Shown: positions 25,068-33,611 of the stretch, piece by piece
How positions within the stretch are numbered: position 1 is the first letter of the stretch
How the letters are laid out: each line of letters starts with the position of its first letter
Assembly (NCBI RefSeq): GCF_040546815.1
Contig: NZ_JBEPOO010000001.1
Location: 3,410,001 to 3,474,000 of the forward strand
Source: Devosia sp. 2618
GTDB lineage: Bacteria > Pseudomonadota > Alphaproteobacteria > Rhizobiales > Devosiaceae
Direction: 5' to 3'
Length of the DNA stretch: 64,000 nt
Notes under the pieces: model-generated
Databases searched by the model: none
The model's input: the letters and a program-made list of their open reading frames with translations, nothing else
What the model was told of the DNA's origin: nothing
Position numbers and translations under genes: made by a program

Positions 25068-26681
25068 TCAGGCTATGCGCCGACGACCACCGCGCGCCGC
25101 AACCAGCGAGATCAGCAATCCGGCCACCAGAGCGACCAGCAATGGCCAGTAGCGCACCTGCGAAAACACCGTGCTGGCGAGGCGTTCATGCGGGCGCACA
25201 TCAAGCACCGACATTTCCATCGGCGGGATCTGGCCAGTGATGCGGCCGAGCGGATCGGTAGCAAAGGTCAGGCCGGAATTGGCGGCACGAATCAGGCTCA
25301 TGCCCTCCTCAACCGCACGGACGCGGGCATGATGGGCGTGCTGGGCCGGACCAATCGAGCCATCGAACCAGGCATCGTTGGTGATGTTGAGGATAAACTG
25401 GGCGCCGGCCGTATCGCCGAGATCGCCCGAGAACAGAATTTCGTAGCAGATCAGCGCGAGGAAGGCCGGAGTATTGGGCAGGCTCATCAGGCGGCGCCGC
25501 GCATCGCCATGGGCCCAGCCTTCGGCGCCGGGCACGAATTGCTTGATGCCGAACTGCGCAAAGAACGGACCGAAGGGCAGAAATTCGCCGAACGGCACCA
25601 GATGAGACTTGTCGTAGGAGGCGATGACCTCGCCATTGCTGTCGATGGCCAGCATGGAATTGTAGGGTGGGCCAGAACTGGTGGTGTCGCCCGGCTCATA
25701 TTGCTGGCGCGGCGCACCGGCGAGCAGCGTGGTGCCCTCCGGCAGGAGGCGGGCGATGCGGGCCAGCGAATCAGGATAGGTCGAGAGGAAAAACGGCAGG
25801 CTGGATTCGGGCCAGACCAGATGGGTGATATCGGCCAGGCCCTGATCGGTGGGGTCCATGCGCATATCGCTCAGCATCAGCAGCCGGTCGATCAGCGCCA
25901 CCGGATTGGCATTGCCCCAATCGGCGTGGTCGTAAACCAGCGGCTGCACCAGCCGCATGGAGACGTCCTGCCGCTCGGTGGATTTGGTGCCGGTGAGACG
26001 ATTGTAGCCATAGCCGAGCTGCGCCGAGAGCACGAGAATAACGATGAAGAATGGCAACAGGCGGCGACTAAGGCCGCGGCCATCAGCGGGCCAGATCAGC
26101 GCGGGCGTCATCGCCAGGAGCGCTGCGACCAGCGTCAAGCCGTATATGCCGATGACCGAGGTGATCTGCATCATCTCGTCGGTCGGGGTCAGCGCATAAC
26201 CGAGCAGGTCGAAGGGGAAGCCGGTCAGCACATGGCCGCGGGCCCATTCGGCTATTGTTAGAAAGGTTGCCAGCGTGACGATACGCCATGGGCCGTGCGA
26301 CCAGAACACATGCGCCAGAGCGCTCGCCACCCCCCAGAAGAAGGCGATCATTGCGGCCAATGCCAGAATGGCGAAGGGCATCAGCGCGATCATGATGCCG
26401 CCATCGACGAAGAACGCCGCGCCCAGCCAATGGAAGGCGACGGTGAAATAGCCCCAGCCGAAGGCAAAGCCGATGGTGAAGGCTGGCCCCAGAATACGGC
26501 GCAGTCCGCGTGCCTTTTCGGCGCCATCGAGGCACCAGACCCAGAACGGGAAGGTGACGAACAGGGCGGGCACGATGAAAAGCGGTGGGATGGACAGGCC
26601 AGCGACAGCACCGGCGACAACCAGCAACAGGAAGCGGCGCCAGCCGTGGCTCAGCATGGCAGTCTCGGCCAGCCAGGTCAT
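25068..26681 (-). CDS. lnt: Apolipoprotein N-acyltransferase
   Basis: A 537-residue inner-membrane enzyme that adds the third acyl chain to the N-terminal cysteine of lipoproteins before Lol sorting. There are about six to seven membrane segments in the first 220 residues, then a periplasmic nitrilase domain with the full triad: Glu in VWPESSLPF, Lys in YDKSHLVPFGE and Cys in LICYEILF. A last membrane segment precedes the basic C-terminus. It fits with lolA elsewhere in the window. It is divergent from tsaB. Confidence 0.96.
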   Translation of the reverse strand: MTWLAETAMLSHGWRRFLLLVVAGAVAGLSIPPLFIVPALFVTFPFWVWCLDGAEKARGLRRILGPAFTIGFAFGWGYFTVAFHWLGAAFFVDGGIMIALMPFAILALAAMIAFFWGVASALAHVFWSHGPWRIVTLATFLTIAEWARGHVLTGFPFDLLGYALTPTDEMMQITSVIGIYGLTLVAALLAMTPALIWPADGRGLSRRLLPFFIVILVLSAQLGYGYNRLTGTKSTERQDVSMRLVQPLVYDHADWGNANPVALIDRLLMLSDMRMDPTDQGLADITHLVWPESSLPFFLSTYPDSLARIARLLPEGTTLLAGAPRQQYEPGDTTSSGPPYNSMLAIDSNGEVIASYDKSHLVPFGEFLPFGPFFAQFGIKQFVPGAEGWAHGDARRRLMSLPNTPAFLALICYEILFSGDLGDTAGAQFILNITNDAWFDGSIGPAQHAHHARVRAVEEGMSLIRAANSGLTFATDPLGRITGQIPPMEMSVLDVRPHERLASTVFSQVRYWPLLVALVAGLLISLVAARGGRRRIA

Positions 26682-26807
26682 TGCGGGGCTCTCGGCGAAT
26701 CAGGACGCATGGGCGCAAGGTCGCCCCGAGGCGCGGGGGCGTCAAGGCAGGAGGTTGTGAGCGGGCAAAGGCTCGACTTCGCGCGCGCCCGGCGCTAGAG
26801 CGATGCC

Positions 26808-27410
26808 ATGACCATTGCCCTCGCCATCGACACCGCTGCGCCCCGCCTGCAACTGGCTTTGCTGCTGGCCGACGGGCGCGTGGACACCTCGATTGACGAG
26901 ATCACGACGGGCCATGCCGAACTGATCTTTGGCCGTATCGCCGACCTGCTGGCGCGCAATGGTATGGGCTATGCCGATCTCGAACGCATCGTCACCACGA
27001 CCGGGCCGGGGTCATTCACCGGGCTGCGCATCGGCCTTTCGGCGGCGCGCGGGCTTGGGCTGGCGCGTGATATTCCGGTGGTTGGCGTGCCAAGCCTATT
27101 GGCGCTGTCATTGAGCGTGACGGGTCCATCGACCGTGTTGCTCGATGCGCGACGTGGCGAAGCTTATTTCCAGACATTTTCGGCGGCGGGCGTGCCCAGC
27201 ACTGAGGCCGCCCTGCTGCCGATGGACGACGCGCGGACTGGCATTTTGGCCGAATCCCAGCTGATCGAGTCGCCCTTTGTCGATATTGGACTATTGGCGC
27301 GCTATGGCGCGACCGCGGACCCGGCGACACATCATTCCGAGGCGAGTTATGTGCGTGAGGCTGATGCCAAGCCGCAGACGGCGGCGCGGATCGAAAGGCT
27401 GGGCACATGA
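26808..27410 (+). CDS. tsaB: tRNA N6-adenosine threonylcarbamoyltransferase subunit TsaB
   Basis: A 200-residue ASKHA-fold protein and partner of TsaD and TsaE in making t6A37 in ANN-decoding tRNAs. The N-terminus TIALAIDTAAPRLQLALL is the phosphate-1-like loop, and TTTGPGSFTGLRIGLSAARGLGL is the diagnostic TsaB motif. The C-terminal half is short and divergent, as is usual. The gene overlaps rimI by 4 bases (ATGA). TsaD is not in the window. Confidence 0.94.
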   Translation: MTIALAIDTAAPRLQLALLLADGRVDTSIDEITTGHAELIFGRIADLLARNGMGYADLERIVTTTGPGSFTGLRIGLSAARGLGLARDIPVVGVPSLLALSLSVTGPSTVLLDARRGEAYFQTFSAAGVPSTEAALLPMDDARTGILAESQLIESPFVDIGLLARYGATADPATHHSEASYVREADAKPQTAARIERLGT

Positions 27411-27886
27411 TCAAGCTCTGGATGGCGCCAGCCGGACTGCATATCGAACCGGGTCGCATTGCCGATGCAAAGGAACTCGCCCGCATTCACGCGCAGGGGT
27501 TCTATCGTGGCTGGCCGGTGGGCGAGTTCGAGAGCTTTCTGGCTGATGACAGCACGCCGGTTTACGTCGCCTGCGACCCCAAGCGCCGCATTGCCGGTTT
27601 CGCGCTGATCCGCATTGCCGCCGATGAATCCGAATTGCTGACAATCGCGGTTGATCCCAAATGGCGCGGCAAAAAGATCGGGCAGGCCCTGCTCAAGGCG
27701 ACCTTTGCCGACCTACTGACGACCCCGGCGCGCAAGATGTTTCTGGAAGTCAGCGAAGAAAATGCGGCGGCCATCAAGCTTTATGGCCGCGAGGGCTTTG
27801 CCACCATCTCGTCGCGCAAGGGCTATTATCCCAAGGCGGATGGGTCGGCGGCCACCGCGCTTGTCATGGCGCGCGATCTTGGGTAA
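27407..27886 (+). CDS. rimI: Ribosomal protein S18-alanine N-acetyltransferase (RimI)
   Basis: A 159-residue GNAT protein. The acetyl-CoA-binding motif A reads LLTIAVDPKWRGKKIGQALLKA, and motif B reads FLEVSEENAAAIKLYGREGFATISSRKGYYP, very close to RimI. RimI acetylates the N-terminal alanine of ribosomal protein S18. The tsaB-rimI order with overlapping ATGA is conserved in many bacteria and supports the call over a generic GNAT. Confidence 0.9.
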   Translation: MIKLWMAPAGLHIEPGRIADAKELARIHAQGFYRGWPVGEFESFLADDSTPVYVACDPKRRIAGFALIRIAADESELLTIAVDPKWRGKKIGQALLKATFADLLTTPARKMFLEVSEENAAAIKLYGREGFATISSRKGYYPKADGSAATALVMARDLG

Positions 27887-27921
27887 CCCGGTTGTTAGTT
27901 TGACCGGTTGGGAGCTGTAGG

Positions 27922-28365
27922 GTGAGCAAAAGCCAGACTGATCCGACGCTGGAAGAGGCCTGCGTTGCCAAGGGCATGCGCATGACCGACCAGCGGCGCG
28001 TGATTGCCCGCATCATCGAAGCTGCTACCGACCATCCCGATGTCGAAGAGCTCTATCGCCGCGCCTCGGCCGTCGATGACCGCATTTCGCTATCGACGGT
28101 TTACCGGACGGTGAACCTGTTTGAGGAAGCGGGCCTGGTCACCAAGCACGACTTCAAGGATGGGCGCGCACGGTTCGAGCTGATCCCGGACGAGCATCAC
28201 GACCATCTGATCGATATCCGCAGCGGCGCCGTGATCGAGTTCCGCAACGAGGAAATCGAGGCCATTCAGGACGTGATCGCCAAGCGGCTCGGCTATCGGC
28301 TGGTCGACCATCGGCTTGAACTCTACGCTGTCCCCATCGAAAGCTCTGATCAAAGCAAGAAATGA
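27922..28365 (+). CDS. fur: Fur family metalloregulator (Fur/Mur)
   Basis: A 147-residue Fur-family repressor. The DNA-binding part KGMRMTDQRRVIARIIEAATDHPDVEELYRRA leads to ISLSTVYRTVNLFEEAGLV, the recognition helix. The metal site HHDHLIDIRSGAVIEF and a late HRLELYAVP histidine follow. In Hyphomicrobiales the orthologue at tsaB-rimI-fur-plsC is usually the manganese-responsive Mur, with iron control left to Irr and RirA; the sequence alone does not decide. It starts with GTG at 27922. No CxxC structural zinc pair is present. It overlaps plsC by 4 bases. Confidence 0.92.
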   Translation: MSKSQTDPTLEEACVAKGMRMTDQRRVIARIIEAATDHPDVEELYRRASAVDDRISLSTVYRTVNLFEEAGLVTKHDFKDGRARFELIPDEHHDHLIDIRSGAVIEFRNEEIEAIQDVIAKRLGYRLVDHRLELYAVPIESSDQSKK

Positions 28366-29168
28366 TCTTCCGCGTTCTGTTTTTCATTTTTGTGCTGGTG
28401 CCGGTGATGATCGTCGTCATCCCGCTCCAGGCCATTATCAACGCGCTCAAGCTGCCATTCTGGAATGTGTTGCCGCGCCTGTTTCATCGGCTCGGCTGCA
28501 TTTTCCTCGGGCTGCGGGTGACGTTGGTGGGTCAGCCGGCGACGGGGCGGGCCACCCTGCTCGTGTCCAACCACGTATCGTGGACCGATATCGTCGCGAT
28601 CGGCTCAGTGGCCGATGTGACCTTCGTGGCGAAACGCGAGGTAGGCGAGTGGTTCTTCGTCGGCATGATGGCGCGGCTGCAGAAAACCATTTTCGTTGAC
28701 CGCACGCGCCGCTCGGATGCTGGCCGCACCGCTTCGGAAATGGGCGCGCATATGGCGGGTGGCAATGCCGTGCTGCTGTTTGCCGAGGGGCAGTCCGATA
28801 TCGGCACCCATGTGCTGCCATTCCGCTCGGCGCTGGTGGGCGCGGCGCAGCGGGCGATGATCGATGCGGGCGCGACCGATGTGATGATCCAGCCGCTGAC
28901 CATTGCCTATACCAAGCTGCAGGGCCTGCCGGTGAGCCGCAATGAGCGCTCGCTGATCGCCTGGATCAAATCCAAATCGGTCAAACAGAATATCCGCGAT
29001 ATTCTGGGTGGGCCGGTCAAGGATGTGACGGTGGCCTTTGGCGCGCCGCGCCCCCTCAGCGAGAACGACAACCGCAAGCAGGTGACCAAGGCCGCCGAAG
29101 ACGATGTGCGGGCCATGCTCGTGGCGCTCAATCGCGGCCAGAAACTGCCGGTCGCGATCACCAACTGA
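28362..29168 (+). CDS. plsC: 1-acyl-sn-glycerol-3-phosphate acyltransferase
   Basis: A 268-residue membrane-associated acyltransferase that makes phosphatidate from lysophosphatidate. One N-terminal hydrophobic helix (residues 4-26) precedes the HX4D motif NHVSWTDIVAIG (His70 to Asp75). The substrate-binding motif appears as FAEGQSD near residue 142, where most PlsC proteins read FPEGTRS, a notable variant. The start overlaps the fur stop as ATGA. Its products feed the phospholipid pathway served by FabA/FabB and AccD. Confidence 0.9.
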   Translation: MIFRVLFFIFVLVPVMIVVIPLQAIINALKLPFWNVLPRLFHRLGCIFLGLRVTLVGQPATGRATLLVSNHVSWTDIVAIGSVADVTFVAKREVGEWFFVGMMARLQKTIFVDRTRRSDAGRTASEMGAHMAGGNAVLLFAEGQSDIGTHVLPFRSALVGAAQRAMIDAGATDVMIQPLTIAYTKLQGLPVSRNERSLIAWIKSKSVKQNIRDILGGPVKDVTVAFGAPRPLSENDNRKQVTKAAEDDVRAMLVALNRGQKLPVAITN

Positions 29169-29258
29169 TAAAACTTTAGCCGGTAAGCCTAATACCGGCT
29201 TTCGATTGGCCGTTAACGTCTCGTTAGCTATGACGGTCCCGCATCTGCGGAGACGATC

Positions 29259-29504
29259 ATGGTCTGGGAACTGGTAGCTATGTGGGCGATCGTCGTCGCG
29301 ACGTTCATCTGGTTTTTTCGCGACGAGAAGCGCGTCAAGGCCGATGCCGCGCTAGAGCGCGCTGCCCGCTACTACGCCCATGCCCCGCAATTTCGCTATA
29401 CGGTTGCTGAGCCAGCAGAGACAGAGATCGCCAAGCCAGCCCGTCGTACGGGTGGGCTGAGCGCTGACCAGCGGGCCTTCATCAAAGACTACATCAAGTC
29501 CTAG
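29259..29504 (+). CDS. Small single-pass membrane protein, unknown
   Basis: An 81-residue protein with one N-terminal membrane helix (VWELVAMWAIVVATFIWFF, residues 2-20), then a charged stretch (RDEKRVKADAALERAARYY) and a basic C-terminus ending in FIKDYIKS. I do not recognise it. The length, a good start (ATG after GAGACGATC) and codon use like its neighbours support a real gene. Its TAG stop overlaps the reverse stop of the next gene within CTAG. Confidence 0.55.
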   Translation: MVWELVAMWAIVVATFIWFFRDEKRVKADAALERAARYYAHAPQFRYTVAEPAETEIAKPARRTGGLSADQRAFIKDYIKS

Positions 29505-29758
29505 GCTTCGTCCGGACCAAGGTTCGCCTTGAGCCGCGCGATGATGTCGGCGGCCTTGAGCATTAGCGCCATTTCAATATCGGTATCGCTGCTTTCGGAC
29601 GGCATGTCGGCCCAGACCGAAATATTGAGGTCGTGCGTCTGCTCCTGGCCGCCGGCCACTTCAGACAGCAGAGCGCGCACATGACCCGTCATCCGTCCTG
29701 CAAGGCGTGGATGCGCCTGCTTGTCACGTACGGTTATATCGAGAAGTTGAAGTGTCAT
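29501..29758 (-). CDS. Small cytosolic protein, unknown
   Basis: An 85-residue acidic protein (MTLQLLDITVRDKQAHPRLAG...NLGPDEA). It has no signal, cysteine or membrane segment; a C-terminal helix MALMLKAADIIARLKANLG could mediate oligomerisation. I do not recognise it. It is convergent with the small membrane protein gene and shares the CTAG stop site. The 200 bases on its other side, up to the pncB stop, hold no gene that I can support. Confidence 0.5.
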   Translation of the reverse strand: MTLQLLDITVRDKQAHPRLAGRMTGHVRALLSEVAGGQEQTHDLNISVWADMPSESSDTDIEMALMLKAADIIARLKANLGPDEA

Positions 29759-29958
29759 TCCGGCCCCTGGACGGAGCCCCCTGCGGAACGCTAATCCCGC
29801 GCCGTTTCCAAGGCGTTAATTCCGCCCCAGAACCCCTGGTTCTCCAACAATTGGTAATGCCGCAAACGCAACTCGGTTCCACCCTGGCTGCAGCAGCTAG
29901 GGAGTAACCGAGAGTACGTATGAGCGACACATCAAAGGGTCTAGGGATAACCCCTAAA

Positions 29959-31269
29959 CTACACCTTGACCGGGTGATTCACGCGGCCGGCATCGCCGAA
30001 GATGCGGATATAGCGGTCGATCTCTTCCCGCGTGCCGGTGGCTTTGGCGGGGTTGTCGGAGAGTTTGACGGCCGGGCGGCCATTGGCTTCGCAGACCTTG
30101 GCGACGATCGAAATCGGGCCCAGGCCGGGGTTTGGCCCATCGGGGGCGCAGCCTTCAAAGTCATTGGTGAGGTTGGTGCCCCAGCCGAAGGCCATGCGCA
30201 CCTTGCCATCGAAATGGAGGTAGGCTTCCTCGATCATGTCGACATCGAGCCCGTCCGAAAAGATCAGCAGCTTTTCGCGCGGATCGCGGCCGCGTTCTTT
30301 CCACCAGGCGATGATGCGCTCGCCGCCTTCAATGGCGGGAGCACTATCGGGACGGAAGCCAGTCCAGTCGGCGACCCAATCGGGCGCATCACGCAGGAAG
30401 CTGTCGGTGCCGAAGGCGTCGGGCAGCACGATCTTGAGATTGCCGCCATAGTAGCTCTCCCAGTCCTGCAGCACCTGATAGGGTGCGGCGCGCAGGGCGT
30501 CGTCGGTGGTGGCGAGTGCCGCCAGCACCATGGGCAGCTCATGGGCATTGGTGCCCAGCGCCTCAAGGTCGTTGTCCATGGCGAGCTTGACGTTGGAGGT
30601 GCCGGTAAAGGCTTCGCCAATGCCCTCCTTGAGGGCCTCGACGCACCAGCGCTGCCAGAGGAACGAGTGGCGGCGACGGGTACCGAAATCGGAAATCTTG
30701 AGTTCTGGCAGCTTTTGCAGCCGCTCGACCTTTTCCCACATCTTGGCCTTGGCCCGGGCATAGAGCACATCAAGCGCAAAGGGACCGTAGTGCTTCATCG
30801 CGGCGCGCGACCGCAGCTCGTTGATGATGGCGAGGGCCGGGATTTCCCACATCGAGGTTTCGAGCCACAGGCCGGGGAATTCGAGCACGAACTGACCGTC
30901 GCGCTTTTCGAGCCGATATTCGGGCAGGCTGAAGGTTTCGAGCCATTTGAGGAAGGCAGGCTCGAAAATCTGCTGGGAGCCGTAGAAGCTGTTACCGGCC
31001 AGCCAGATCATTTCCTTTTTGGTGAAACGCAGCGTGCGGGCGTGGTCGAGCTGGGCGCGCAACTCGTCGATATCGATCTCTTCTGTGAGCTTGACCGACT
31101 TGGTGCGATTGATCAGCGAGAAGGTGGCATCGACCTTGGGATAGAGCCCCCAGATCATCTGCAGCATCAACAGTTTATAAAAATCAGTATCGAGAAGACT
31201 GCGAACGATCGGGTCGAGCTTCCAGGTGTGATTATACACCCGCCGGGCAATATCGGTGTAGGTCGCCAT
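29959..31269 (-). CDS. pncB: Nicotinate phosphoribosyltransferase
   Basis: A 436-residue NAD-salvage enzyme that couples nicotinate and PRPP, with ATP hydrolysis, to nicotinate mononucleotide. [17 protein letters not shown] is the family N-terminal signature. [53 protein letters not shown] and [11 protein letters not shown] (the phosphoribosyl-binding end) follow in order. The length is typical of proteobacterial PncB. ATG at 31269 fits the family start [12 protein letters not shown]. It stands alone on the minus strand. Confidence 0.95.
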   Translation of the reverse strand: MATYTDIARRVYNHTWKLDPIVRSLLDTDFYKLLMLQMIWGLYPKVDATFSLINRTKSVKLTEEIDIDELRAQLDHARTLRFTKKEMIWLAGNSFYGSQQIFEPAFLKWLETFSLPEYRLEKRDGQFVLEFPGLWLETSMWEIPALAIINELRSRAAMKHYGPFALDVLYARAKAKMWEKVERLQKLPELKISDFGTRRRHSFLWQRWCVEALKEGIGEAFTGTSNVKLAMDNDLEALGTNAHELPMVLAALATTDDALRAAPYQVLQDWESYYGGNLKIVLPDAFGTDSFLRDAPDWVADWTGFRPDSAPAIEGGERIIAWWKERGRDPREKLLIFSDGLDVDMIEEAYLHFDGKVRMAFGWGTNLTNDFEGCAPDGPNPGLGPISIVAKVCEANGRPAVKLSDNPAKATGTREEIDRYIRIFGDAGRVNHPVKV

Positions 31270-31358
31270 TGGGTGTCTCCACTTCGCGGCGAAAGTTCTA
31301 GCGTGTGCACAATAGGTTGGAAAGGCGGGCGGCTCGCTTGCCGCCCACCCGGGGCGAT

Positions 31359-32297
31359 TTACTTTGCGGCGGCTTCGGCCAGCAGCGGCACGAGGTGATC
31401 GATCGAGTATTCAAGCGCCAGCGTCGAGCCAGCCGAATAGGCAGCCATGACGTCTTCTTCGGGGTACACCGTGCGACCAGCGATAACGGCGGGGAGCTTG
31501 GCCAGGATTGGATCGGCCTTGAGCGATTCCACCGTGCCGTCGAGGATGAGCAGGACCACCACATCGGCATCGAGCAGGCCGAAATTTTCAGAGCCGATTT
31601 CGACGAAGAAGTTGTTGCCGGCTGCATCGATGACAGGTTGGGTCGGCACAAAGCCAAGCTGGGTCATCAGGTCAAAGCGTGCGTCGCCGGGCAGATAGAG
31701 GCCATAGGTATCGCTGTATTTGGCGACGACGGCGATGGTCTTGCCGGCAAATTCGGGATGGGCGGCAGCGCTATCGGCAATGCTCTTTTCGGTGGCAGCG
31801 ATCAGCGCTTCGCCCTTTTCGGGGATGCCCATTGCGGCTGCAATCTGGGCGACCTGCACGGTCCAGCTGGCGGCATAAGGCGCGGTGCCCTCGGGGCCAT
31901 AGACGGTGGGCGCAATTGCGGAGAGACGCTTGAAGGCCTCCTCGGAATTGTCGGAGCGGATGTTGACGATAAGATCTGGCGTCGCGCTCAGCAGCTGTTC
32001 GAAATTGGTCTCGCCGGCTTCTAACACCACGGGGGTTTCATCCCCGAACAGGTCCACTGCCCATGCGCCGACGCCCTTTTCGACCAGACCCATCCAGTTG
32101 GCGACTGCAACCGGCTGTACGCCCAGCGCCAGAACGATCTCGCCATCGGACCAACCCAAAGCCGCGACACGGGCCGGCTGGTCGGGAATAGCAATATCGC
32201 CGAACATGGTGGGCACGGTGATGGCCTGAGCGAAAGCGGCATTGGTGGACAGCAGCAGGGCAGCGGACAGCGTGAGAGCAAGGCGGCGGGACAACAT
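31359..32297 (-). CDS. Iron-siderophore ABC transporter substrate-binding protein
   Basis: A 312-residue periplasmic binding protein of the FecB/FhuD cluster (helical-backbone class III). The signal peptide [23 protein letters not shown] ends near residue 23. The mature protein has the two-lobe TroA-type pattern, with [39 protein letters not shown] and [18 protein letters not shown]. No permease or ATPase gene lies next to it, so it is an orphan in this window. A perfect inverted repeat fitting TGA-N9-TCA lies 64 bases upstream, consistent with iron repression by RirA. Confidence 0.88.
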   Translation of the reverse strand: MLSRRLALTLSAALLLSTNAAFAQAITVPTMFGDIAIPDQPARVAALGWSDGEIVLALGVQPVAVANWMGLVEKGVGAWAVDLFGDETPVVLEAGETNFEQLLSATPDLIVNIRSDNSEEAFKRLSAIAPTVYGPEGTAPYAASWTVQVAQIAAAMGIPEKGEALIAATEKSIADSAAAHPEFAGKTIAVVAKYSDTYGLYLPGDARFDLMTQLGFVPTQPVIDAAGNNFFVEIGSENFGLLDADVVVLLILDGTVESLKADPILAKLPAVIAGRTVYPEEDVMAAYSAGSTLALEYSIDHLVPLLAEAAAK

Positions 32298-32360
32298 GGC
32301 AGGCAACTCCTTGATGGCTGCCTTTGCTATCGCCTGTCCTTTGGCGGATCGCAATATTTA

Positions 32361-32379
32361 TATGACTATGAATGTCATA
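32361..32379 (-). promoter_or_regulatory. Iron-responsive operator candidate (TGA-N9-TCA)
   Basis: A perfect inverted repeat, TATGAC (32361-32366) and GTCATA (32374-32379) around TATGAAT, lies in an A/T-rich island within high-GC DNA. It contains TGA at 32363-32365 and TCA at 32375-32377 with exactly nine bases between, the published form of the RirA iron-rhodo box in Hyphomicrobiales. It sits upstream of the siderophore-binding protein gene and 4 bases from the ycaQ-like stop. Confidence 0.55.
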
Positions 32380-32383
32380 ATAA

Positions 32384-33574
32384 TTAAACGCCGAACTGGA
32401 AGGCCTCGAACCGGCCCAGAGCTTCGTCAATCGCGGCTTTGCCTTCAGCACCAGCGTCTTCGAGCCAGGTCCATTTCTGGATCAGCAGGCGCCGCGCGGC
32501 GCGGTCGGCCTTGAGATCGACGGCGGCGACGATCCGGTCGCCCAATAGAACCGGCAGGGCGAAATAGCCGTATTGGCGTTTCTCGGCGGGCAGGTAAGCC
32601 TCGAACAGATGGTCGTAGCCAAAGAACAGTTTGAGCCGTTTGCGCTGGATGATCAGCGGATCAAAGGGCGACAGGATATGGGCCAGATTGGGCGCCTCGG
32701 CGGTCGAGGCTTCCAGCGTTTCGGGCGCGGCCCAATGCTCGACTTTTTCGGCGCCCTCGATGGCGACGGGCACCAGTAGTTTGCGGCGCACGCGGCTGTC
32801 GATCAATTCCTTGACCGCAGCCTTGCGGGGCGCGGCGAGGTGGCAGATGGAATCTAGGCTGACAACGCCTTGGCTGCGCAGCGCGCGATCCAGCATATAG
32901 GCGGTGATCTGCCGGTCGGTGGCAGGTTTTGGCGTTTTGGTCCAGCCGAAGTGACGCTCGGTCAGGTCGTAGGTCTTGAGCATGCCCTGACGCGCCGAGA
33001 TCACCAGCAGGCCCTGATAGAACATCATCTCCAGCACCCGCTTGGATGGCTTGCGGCTGCCCCAGGGGTGATTCTTGTCGACCAGTTCGTCATCCCCGAT
33101 GTCGCGGATCGAGAGCGGGCCATCACTGCGCAGGCGCTTGAGCATCTTGCGCGCTTCGTCGGGCGTCACTGAGCCAAACCAGCGTTTGGGCTCAAGGCGA
33201 TGCTGTTTCATGGCCGGGAGGAAATAGGGCAAGTCCGCCGTCGGCACATAGCTCAGCGCGTGGGTCCAGTATTCGAAGACGGATTTGTCGACCGACTGGG
33301 CCGTGGTGAGGTCGCTGCGCCGGTAGTTCGGCATGCGGGAAAACAGGATGTGATGGTGGCAGCGCTCGATGACGTTGATGGTGTCGATCTGCACATAGCC
33401 GAGATGGGCGATAGCCTCGCGCGTGGCGTCCGGCCCTTCACCAAAGGGATTGGCGCTATCGAGCTTTTGCGCCGCGATCCATATGTGGCGGGCGGCGGCG
33501 GAGGGCAAGGCGTGGATTTTGCGCGGGGGCACGGGATGATTCGCCGATGGTGAGGGGTGGAAAGTCTGCCGCAA
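32384..33574 (-). CDS. YcaQ/AlkX-type winged-helix DNA glycosylase
   Basis: A 396-residue protein of the HTH_42 (formerly DUF1006) family, whose E. coli member YcaQ (AlkX) unhooks interstrand crosslinks and removes N7-alkylguanine. The catalytic Q-x-D is visible as Gln62-Ile-Asp64 in LGYVQIDTINVIERCHHH. Three winged-helix repeats follow, with FEYWTHALSYVP in the first and the family's SPFDPLIIQRKRLKLFFGYDHLFEAYLPAEKR and a C-terminal beta-barrel strand YGYFALPVLLGDRIVAAVDLKADR. An alternative start is GTG at 33532. It is probably alkylation repair, independent of AddAB. Confidence 0.88.
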   Translation of the reverse strand: MRQTFHPSPSANHPVPPRKIHALPSAAARHIWIAAQKLDSANPFGEGPDATREAIAHLGYVQIDTINVIERCHHHILFSRMPNYRRSDLTTAQSVDKSVFEYWTHALSYVPTADLPYFLPAMKQHRLEPKRWFGSVTPDEARKMLKRLRSDGPLSIRDIGDDELVDKNHPWGSRKPSKRVLEMMFYQGLLVISARQGMLKTYDLTERHFGWTKTPKPATDRQITAYMLDRALRSQGVVSLDSICHLAAPRKAAVKELIDSRVRRKLLVPVAIEGAEKVEHWAAPETLEASTAEAPNLAHILSPFDPLIIQRKRLKLFFGYDHLFEAYLPAEKRQYGYFALPVLLGDRIVAAVDLKADRAARRLLIQKWTWLEDAGAEGKAAIDEALGRFEAFQFGV

Positions 33575-33611
33575 AGCGAGGCGACCTCATACCCGATTTT
33601 CACGCGGCGCC

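Noticed and set aside
29724-29930. A 68-codon minus-strand frame before pncB.
   Set aside because: It overlaps another gene start, has no ribosome site and has a non-protein-like composition.
29920-31398. A 492-codon plus-strand open frame antisense to pncB.
   Set aside because: PncB motifs are complete on the minus strand, and the opposite frame has no domain.
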